From contig NW_003314273.1 of the NCBI RefSeq assembly GCF_000143415.4, positions 2,575,805 to 2,639,804 of the forward strand: a DNA stretch of 64,000 nt, in the 5' to 3' direction. Shown here piece by piece: positions 55,791 through 64,000 of the stretch. Numbering within the stretch: position 1 is the stretch's first letter; each line of letters begins with the position of its first letter. Made by a program: the position numbers and the translations under genes. This DNA is from Selaginella moellendorffii (Eukaryota; Streptophyta; Lycopodiopsida; Selaginellales; Selaginellaceae). The notes under the pieces were generated by a model that was given only the letters and a program-made list of their open reading frames with translations, ran no database searches and was not told where the DNA came from.

Positions 55791-56781
55791 CTTGCTATGT
55801 CCTACAGTTCACGTGAAGTTAGAAAAGCACATGAACTCATATGATGTACCTCTCCACCATATGCAAGAATTTTCTGACAGACTGATATAGACATTCCATC
55901 CTAACAGTAGAAAACAATTGTAGTTAAAACAGCGATGAAAATTTTACACAGCCTTGCCTCAATGTAGATTATTAGAAGTGACCTAAGCCCCCATTTAAAC
56001 TACGCATGCAGATGAGACATCATTCCCAAATGTAGCTGAAACGCATTCCTACACTTGATGTCATCAAACTAAAGCGTAAGGAAGCTGGAGAAGAGGTACA
56101 TGGTGTACAACTACAGACTCAATTTCCCTTCGCCTGTGTGCCTGGCTCGATCCTGTGTTGCTGCTGGTGCTGCTAGAGTGCTTGATCCTCTAAAAAATCT
56201 AGATCAGATTGCAAGGAAACCTTCGTTGCCAAAGATCTAGAGGGGGATTGAAATCCATGGCGCTCTTGTGGTCGATCCATCGCTGCCGATCACAATTTCC
56301 ATGCCTTGGATCAGCTCCACTGTGACTGTCACTTTGTGGCAGCACTGGAGATTCTTGAGCTATAGCAATGACTGATTTGACACCACTACTGCTGTAGCTA
56401 AGGTGGCAACAAACCTGGGATTTCCACGGCATCACAAGGCGTTGAATTGCCCAAATGGGCCAGATCCGATCTATATTCGGCACAACATACTTTTTTAGCT
56501 TTTGCTTCACATAACCCTAAATCTCACAATTAGGTTTTGGGCTTAAGGGCACTACCAAGAATCACAATAGCTTGTAGTAAAAGGTTAGTCTTTCTTCTTA
56601 GTTTGTGGCACACCCTTCTCCAACAAGCAATTGGAAAACCCTAGACAAGCACACATAACCAAGCACATAGTAGGTTTGGGTTTGTTTATATCCTTAGCCT
56701 CCACCACATATTATACACTATTTCATATTTCTCTTGTAAATTCAAGTTTGTTTACAAACACGAACTTGCATAAGCTAAATT
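55791..56781. other. Unit DNA with the empty gypsy site, copy B
   Basis: 56191-56200 (taaaaaatct) is uninterrupted where copy A carries the 9-kb gypsy. 56417-56444 is inverted relative to copy A. A minus-strand open frame of 103 codons (56199-56510) shows no motif. Confidence 0.5.
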
Positions 56782-59700
56782 ATGCCTCACCTTTGTCATC
56801 TTCTTAGAACTATAAGAAATACCAATCATTTAGATAAGAATTTCAATACTAACAATTCTGATAAACATCTTGAGTTGCTTCAAATTACTTCAGATCAAAA
56901 GGAAATATATACACATCAAAAAATATCCACTACACCATCTCCACCTTCACAAACCACACTAGCAAATCACACTATTTACAAAGATTCATAAATTCCAACT
57001 TTTGAAATTGGTTTTTTATCATCTATTTGTGTTTTTTGTAATGCATCACATTTTAAAAATGAGAACATTGCTATGTATTGTCAACATGGTCAAGTGATAT
57101 TGCCACCTGTATTACCTTTGGCAAATACTTTACTTACGCTTTACAAGCAAAACAAAAACTCTAATTTGAAATCTAATATTAAACACTATAATAGTGCCCT
57201 TGCATTTGCATCAATAGGTGCTAACATGGACACTTTAAGGGGTAATGTTCCTTATTGCTTTAAAATTCATGGGGAAATTTACCATAGTGTCATGTCATCA
57301 CATTCTTCTAGTGATCAAAGTCCATCTTATGGGCAACTTTATATGCTAGATACACAAGAAGCCATAGATATAAAGCATCAAAACCCATTTAATACAAGTT
57401 GCAAGTGAGATTTACTATTACATCTTGATACACTCCTTAATCATATTAATCCATATGCACATGCTTATAGAATGATGTATGAAATGGAACAAAAAGAACT
57501 TTATGAAGTAGCAATTACAAGCTGTCCTTTACGTGGTGTTTATATGTTACTAAGGAATGAAGGAACAGATAATCAACATTATAATATATCACAAACAAAT
57601 GATGTTGCTATTGTTTTTGTTAGTGAGAATGGAGAACCTCCACATGGACGTGAAATTTATATATATATCCTATGGTAAATCATTCTAGAAAGATTTCAAC
57701 ACTTGGTGTTAATTGTGATCCTATGGTTTATCTTTTGATATTTCCTTTTGGTGATAAAGGATGGCATACAAATATTTTGAATATGCGACAATGTCAAACT
57801 ACATTACTTCTATATTATGCATATCATTTATCTAAAAGAGACACACTACAATTAGGTTTCAACCAAATCTTACATGCTGGCAAGCTTACTCAACAATATA
57901 TTGTTGATGCATAATAGGTTTTGGTGGGTATGATAGTAATATAGGTAATTACCTATAATTACCTATATTACTATCATACCCACCAAAAACAATTATGAGT
58001 AGAAATGTATACTAGTCTTATGGATTATGTTGCAAATCATATTTCAAATGAAAATATGAACCCCAGTAAAATTGTTATACTACCTTCAACTTTTGGTGGT
58101 GGATCTAAAGCAATACAACAAAATTATCAAGATGCAATGGCAATTGTTGCTCATTACTCAAAACAAGATATTTTCATTACTTTCACTTGCAACTCTAAAT
58201 GGCTAGAAATTATAGAAAATTTACATCCAAATGAAAGTCCTGAAGATTGTCCTAATTTTGTCTTTAGAGTTTTCCATATTAAACTTAAAGGAATGTTGAA
58301 AGACACAACAAAAAGATCTGTATTTGGAAAATAGACTAAATAACAAACATACAATTTTTAAAAATAGTTGTCATATGGATAACCATTGGGTTGTACCTTA
58401 TATCAAGTACTCTTGTAAAAATATAAGGCTCATATAAATATTGAAATATGTGCAACTATAAAAAGTATTAAATATCTATTTCAATATGTTTATAAAGGCT
58501 ATGACTGTGCCACTATTAAAACCCATTCAACAACTCAACAACATGACAATAGCTTAAACTGGGATGAAATTTCAAGTTTTTTAAATGCATGTTATGTTTT
58601 TGCTCTAGAAGCTATATGGAGACTTTTCCAATTTAAAATGCATGGCAATTCAACACCTATAATTTGTCTTCCTCTTCATCTAGAAAATTTTCAAAATATC
58701 TATTTTATCGAAGGTAATGAGCAAATTGAACTTCAAAGAGCTAGTTAAAATAGTACTATGTTAACAAAATGGTTTGAATTAAATAGACATGATCCAAATG
58801 CAAGGCAATATACGTATCCTAAAATTCCTTTATATTATATATATAATAAATGCACTCACCAATGACAGATTAGACATCAATAAAATATTATCTTACAAAT
58901 GTATTTTGTTTCCCTATCTAATACTAAACTTTATCATTTATGTCTTATATTACTTTACAAAAGAGGGGCTACTTTTTCTAACGATCTAAAAACAGTTCAT
59001 AATATTTATTTTGAAATATTTCAACTTATTGCATCTGCTATGGAACTTTAAGCAAATGATATAGAATGGGAAAAATGTTTAAAAGATGCTTGCTCTTTTA
59101 AAATGCCACCACAATTAAGATAACTATTTGTTTTTTTATGTGTCTTTTATAGTCAAAAACATCCTTATTCCTTGTGGGAAAAATTCAAAAACTCTTTTTC
59201 TATAGATTTTATGCTAACAGATCCATTACTTTGTTATAAGTGTGCTTTATATGATATAAATAAAAAATTCAATCTATATGGAAAATCCAATCAAGACTAT
59301 AAATCGCCTTTATCTTATACAAATTTTGATGCAAATAATCATATTAATTTGACATAGTTCATTCATTCTGTAGAACAAAATTTACTTCAGTTTAATGATG
59401 AACAATAGATTATATATAATGATATCCTTAGCACAATTAAAAATCCAAATGAGAAAAATTGATATATTTTCATTGATAGTCCTAATGGTACTAGTAAAAC
59501 TTTTCTACTTAACACTCTTATACATTCAACTTCTAAACAAAAGTGTAATTAGTATAGCTTGGACAGGTATTGCAAGCACTTTACTGTATAATGGTCAGAC
59601 ATTGCATATAATCTTTAAACTTCCTGTTCCAATAAATGATTTCTACTTTTGCTATTACAGTTAATAGTGAATCAGGCTAGAAAATTAAAAATGCACATGT

Positions 59701-60690
59701 GTTAATATGGGATGAAATTAGTATGGTTCATACACATGCATTTTCTGCCATTAATTTAGCATTACAAGATATAAAAACAAATGAATTACCTTTTGGAGGA
59801 ATTGTTATTATTACAAGTGGTGACTTAGACAAACACTACTAGTTATTCCACATGGTTATTGAGCACAAATTGTTTCAAATTCAGTAAAAATGAATAGGTT
59901 ATGGAAAGTTTTTAGAACACTCACACTAAAAAGGAATATGAGACTAAGTGAAAACAACTCTTTATAGACTGATTGACTTCTTCAAATTGGAAATGGTAAT
60001 AATTATGTGAATTTACCAATTTGCCTTCAAAATCTATTGTATTACCTTACACATGGTAATAATATCCTCTATTGTTGATTTTATTTTCCCATCTCTACAG
60101 AATATTTTAGACCCCTACATTGCATCTAATAGAGTCATACTTACCCCACTTAATGATGATACTTTTCCTACTAATAATGCTATAGTCTCTTCCTTACCTA
60201 GTGATATACATATTTATAAAAGTGTTGACTTTGTTGATACTAAACACCCAAAAGATTTTTCAATTCAATTCTTAAATTCTATTACTCCTAGTCTTCTACT
60301 ATATAAACTCTTGCTTAAAGAAGGTATTATCCTTATTCTATTAAGGAATATATGTCCATCGACTGGACTATATAATGGGACACGCCTCATACTTAAACAT
60401 GCCATCCCAACAGTTCTAGATGATGAAATTGTATTAGGCCAATTCAAAGGTACACGAGCTTCCATCCATTGAATCACACTCACACCTTCAGACACAAAAA
60501 TTCCATTAAAATGTCTAGAAGACAATTTCTAGTGCATTTAGGGTATTGCCTTACAATCTCTGAATGTCAAGGCCAAACATTTGACCAAGTCGGAATACAT
60601 TTACCACATCCATTTTTCACCCATAGCCAACTTTATATGGCTTTATCAAGATGCACATCACTAGCAGGATTAGGTATTAAAGTATAGAAC
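56782..60690 (+). pseudogene. Helitron Rep/Pif1 helicase remnant, copy B
   Basis: Same order as copy A. 57190-57365 (YNSALAFASIGANMD, PSYGQLYMLDTQEA) and 58005-58334 (KIVILPSTFGGGSKAIQQNY, ITFTCNSKW). About 310 bp after 58330 are deleted, removing the HUH region that copy A still has (16041-16350). The helicase part keeps a degenerate Walker A (SPNGTSKTFLLNTLI, about 59473-59517), then Walker B (WDEISMVH near 59710), and the C-terminal block FLVHLGYCLTISECQGQTF with QLYMALSRCTSLAGLGI (60520-60680). Stops and frameshifts throughout. Confidence 0.87.
57919..57988. repeat. Perfect foldback hairpin inside the Helitron gene, copy B
   Basis: Arms 57919-57950 and 57957-57988 are perfect 32-bp complements around a 6-nt loop (acctat). 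Same position as 15630-15707 in copy A. Confidence 0.92.
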
Positions 60691-61532
60691 ACATCACTCC
60701 AAGGATAGTTATTCCCTTTGAGTCCTTCTACTTTCACTATTAACACAATATATAAGGAGGGTTTATATTAAATCCTCCATACATTGTTTGTAGCATTGAA
60801 ACAAATTTTTGATCAAGAATGCTGTCCTATTAACAAGCTGTTTTATTTGTTCATTAGACTTAACATTCAAAACAGTATTTGTTAACAAGACAACATATGC
60901 TGGGCAAGTGCTAGTCTATCATAATAAGGAGGGAGTGCCAAAATTTCTGGGCCGCCAGATCCAGCCAATCGTAATCGTCTGATAGGGGGTAACTGTAAAG
61001 GGGTTATTTTTTTAACCACATCTGTAGCACATGTGGTTTTAACCTTTTATCCTATGGTGATTTACCATAGGATAACACCACGAAGCTGAACTTAAACCCT
61101 CTTTATGCCACGTGACAGATGCCACATGTCCATAGGAACCCGAGGTTCAAGGCTTTGGGCCACTGAACGAAGGAACGGTGCCAAACTCCCAAGCGTGAAG
61201 CTAAAGGGTGATGGAACCGAACCACGGAGCAACTCCCAAGCATAAAGCCTAAGGAGGGAAGGAACGGGAGCCCGGAGCGACTTGGAACAATCCTGGAGCA
61301 ACCAACATCCCAATGCTAAGACTAGCATGCAAAATGCAGCCAAACGGAGTCTGGCGCTATTTTGGCATACCGGTGGCCTAACGCGAGGATATAGGTACTC
61401 CACCAGCTAGCATGGAATAGAACTTGGGCTTAGACCCAAGCCGGACGTAGAACAAGGACAGGCACGCAAATGGGAGCTAGACTATGCCTCAGGTTGGTTG
61501 GCCATGCCCGACCTACCCACTATCCCTACTAT
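60691..61532. repeat. 842-bp tandem duplication, unit 1
   Basis: Contains the Helitron 3' flank, the terminal direct repeat (60918-61022) and the first 510 bp of a minus-strand LARD LTR (from 61023). Unit 2 is 61533-62374. The breakpoint shares the 4-bp microhomology acat. Confidence 0.93.
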
Positions 61533-62374
61533 ACATCACTCCAAAGATAGTTATTCCCTTTGAGTCCTTCTACTTTCACTATTAACACAATATATAAGGA
61601 GGGTTTATATTAAATCCTCCATACATTGTTTGTAGCATTGAAACAAATTTTTGATCAAGAATGCTGTCCTATTAACAAGCTGTTTTATTTGTTCATTAGA
61701 CTTAACATTCAAAACAGTATTTGTTAACAAGACAACATATGCTGGGCAAGTGCTAGTCTATCATAATAAGGAGGGAGTGCCAAACTTTCTGGGCCGCCAG
61801 ATCCAGCCAATCATAATCGTCTGATACGGGGTAACTGTAAAGGGGCTATTTCTTTAACCACATCTGTAGCACACGTGGTTTTAACCCTTTATCCTATGGT
61901 GATTTACCATAGGATAACACCACGAAGTTGAACTTAAACCCTCTTTATGCCACGTGACAGATGCCACATGTCCATAGGAACCCGAGGTTCAAGGCCTTGG
62001 GCCACTGAACGAAGGAACAGTGCCAAACTCCCAAGCGTGAAGCCAAAGGGTGATGGAACCGAACCACAGAGCAACTCCCGAGCATAAAGCCTAAGGAGGG
62101 AAGGAACGGGAGCCCGGAGCGACTTGGAACAGTCCTGGAGCAACCAGCATCCCAATGCTAGGACTAGCATGCAAAATGGAGCCAAACGGAGTCTGGCGCT
62201 ATTTTGGCATACCGGTGGCCTAACGCGAGGATATGGGTACTCCACCAGCTAGCATGGAATAGAACTTGGGCTTAAACCCAAGCCGGACGCAGAACAAGGA
62301 CAGGCACGCAAACGGGAGCTAGACTATGCCTCAGGTTGGTCGGCCATGCCCAACCTACCCACTATCCCTACTAT
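61533..62374. repeat. 842-bp tandem duplication, unit 2
   Basis: Repeats 60691-61532 at a constant offset of 842 with few differences. It continues without a break into the rest of the LARD LTR. Confidence 0.93.
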
Positions 62375-62981
62375 ACATTTGGAACCCCCCACAACCCCCC
62401 CTTGAGGAACACACGCCTTTGGGCTTTCACCCCAAGCCTTCCTTAGTATCAAGAGTTAGTCTCTGGGACAAGCTCGAAACTTACTAAATATGGAATGTCC
62501 CTAGATTGTGAATTTGGATATGGGACGAACACCATTGTGTTTAGACCGATCTTTACATTCCGTAGATATGCCAAATGAGCAAATCTGGACACTTTCCATA
62601 AATAGCATTTGGGACCTAAATGAGACTAACACAAAGGGCATGATAGCGAAGGTGTTTGGCAGACACGGTAAGCTATCATATAGCGATATTAAGGGACTAA
62701 TCTCAATATACGAGGGTTCTTGTCACTAACAAGTGCAAAACAAAACGAGACGCGAACTCCTTACCAAGCTAAGTATGCTTAGCTAATAACACGTAGGAAT
62801 TCCATCCTTATGCTCGTCCGGTCTAAGTACACTCGAAATGCCTAGTTAACTCCACTAGCACAAAAGGGACTGATAAAGGGTCCAGCAATACCGACCTTCT
62901 GCCATCGTGGCAGTAAGGTAAGAGTGTCCGTAAGGACTGGTCGACAAGTAACTTTCGATACCCAAAGTCACATTCGCGACA
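61865..62981 (-). repeat. 3' LTR of a minus-strand LARD-family element
   Basis: 1117 bp, reverse complement of the 26580/32880 LTRs, ending in ttcgcgaca. A reverse-complement polypurine tract (ctctccccccct) follows at 62982-62993. A partial copy at 61023-61532 results from the tandem duplication. Confidence 0.9.
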
Positions 62982-64000
62982 CTCTCCCCCCCTAGGGAAG
63001 ATCGACGTCCTCGTCGATGCATATTCGAGTCTAGAATACCGCCAAGGAAACAACTCCAGAAAAAGTTCACAGTACTCACACTATGTGAGAAATGCACCAA
63101 CTTAAATGAGTTAGGGGTAACCTTTTTGTATAGCGCGGATGCGCTACCAGCTCAGACACCTTCCGGCCGTCACCGACAAGGAAATGACCAATGGAGTTAG
63201 CCACCCTTGCTACTCTGGGAGTCACCCAGCTTACAAAAGTGTGATACGCCCCTGCCCACAAGGACATAGAGAGAGAAGCTAGAGGCCCTAACCCTCATGA
63301 GCAAAGAAACTAAACCCGTTCGTAAGGTTTAGATAGACTACTGTAAACAGGCAGTTAGAGTTGTTTACACGGTCACGCCCTTTAACGGAATAAGGAACAT
63401 CGACAGAGAGGTGGGTTATGTGACCAGTCGACAGTAGCTACCCCATGACTAGAGATTTCACCATGCACATGAAATGCCGAAGCCAGTCTGCCCATTACTG
63501 GCCCAAACGCAAAGATCAATAGATGGACAATATCAAAGTCAGAGACAATGATATCTTAGAGACTTAATTATCAGGGAATAAATCTTATATTAGAACACAA
63601 TAGTATTCCAAGTAAGTTATCATCCGATAAACCAGTATTATAGTAGATAGGAACTACCAAGATCATCAAACACAGGATTCACTATCTAACAAAATGCAAT
63701 AGCAAGTGTATCATCAAGAAAACTCAATAACCAAACTTAACTATCAAAGATTGCAGATAGAATGCCAAACAACTTACAAAAGGGAACTCAAAGAACACCA
63801 AGTATCATCGACAAGCAAACAAAATGCTCGCGAATGTATCACCCGAAGGAAATAACATCCAAATCTATCAAAACTAACTTGAGCAACAATCAACAGAAGA
63901 GAATGAATGCGGTAAGACTAACAAACACTCATTCTTGCCAACTATCACAAAAGCCAATCTAAATAAATCCCAGCCAACAATACCAAGGAACTCAAGTTGC
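62982..64000 (-). mobile_element. Interior of the minus-strand LARD-family element, cut by window end
   Basis: Matches the reverse complement of about 31700-32879 of the complete element, including the segment read as TNTHSCQLSQKPI on one strand in both. No coding motif. The 5' LTR would lie beyond the window. Confidence 0.88.

Noticed and set aside
60691-62374. CRISPR-like or satellite array
   Set aside because: Only two long units with no spacers. It is a simple tandem duplication.

Overview
This is nuclear DNA from a land plant, and it is dominated by transposable elements. Plant-type genes (F-box protein, CYP72-clan cytochrome P450), Ty1/copia and Ty3/gypsy retrotransposons, a hAT transposase, Helitron Rep/helicase remnants and AT-rich intergenic DNA all point that way. 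Introns are very short: 47-69 nt in the P450 and about 45-75 nt in the WEE1 fragments. That would suit a lycophyte such as Selaginella, but the species is an inference. Only two or three genes look like possible host genes. They are an intact single-exon F-box gene (22209-23261), a P450 that is complete except for its N-terminal anchor (41495-43197, minus), and a doubtful two-exon gene (21028-21540).

The main large-scale structure is a duplicated composite unit. Copy A covers 1 to about 18,870 and enters the window already inside the unit. Copy B covers about 49,814-61,020. Each has the same order: WEE1-like kinase exons, exons of an unidentified gene, a minus-strand fragment weakly like UDP-glucose:glycoprotein glucosyltransferase, then Helitron Rep and Pif1 helicase remnants. 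Comparing the copies dates later events, because each serves as the empty site for the other's insertions. Copy A gained a 674-bp TRIM (2259-2932) and a 9-kb Ty3/gypsy element (4837-13802). Copy B gained a solo LTR (51845-53453) that itself contains an inverted 674-bp TRIM (52172-52845). Both helicase genes are dead through different deletions.

Between the copies lie, in order: an AT-rich degenerate repeat and a long (AT)n tract (19.7-20.8 kb); the F-box gene; a minus-strand decayed gypsy (23.6-25.6 kb); and a plus-strand decayed gypsy (25.6-36.3 kb). The plus-strand gypsy is split by a complete, coding-free 7.4-kb LTR element (26580-34025, LARD-like). Next come a gag-like remnant, a hAT element (38183-40720) with three hairpins at its left end, the P450 gene, and a nearly intact copia element (43385-47691) with 87-bp LTRs inserted 0.2 kb upstream of the P450. 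The right edge carries a second, minus-strand LARD-family copy whose LTR boundary was caught in an 842-bp tandem duplication (60691-62374).

The most unusual item is the gypsy element in copy A. Read on the minus strand it encodes gag, protease, then a plant/archaeal-type (RVT_3-like) RNase H in front of the reverse transcriptase, followed by RT, the ordinary RNase H and integrase. Dual RNase H gypsy elements are known (Tat/Ogre), but as I know them the extra domain follows the native RNase H. A second theme is decay by transitions. The two LARD LTRs differ at about 30 positions, all transitions by eye. The stops in the copia element, and those that differ between the WEE1 copies, fit C-to-T change.
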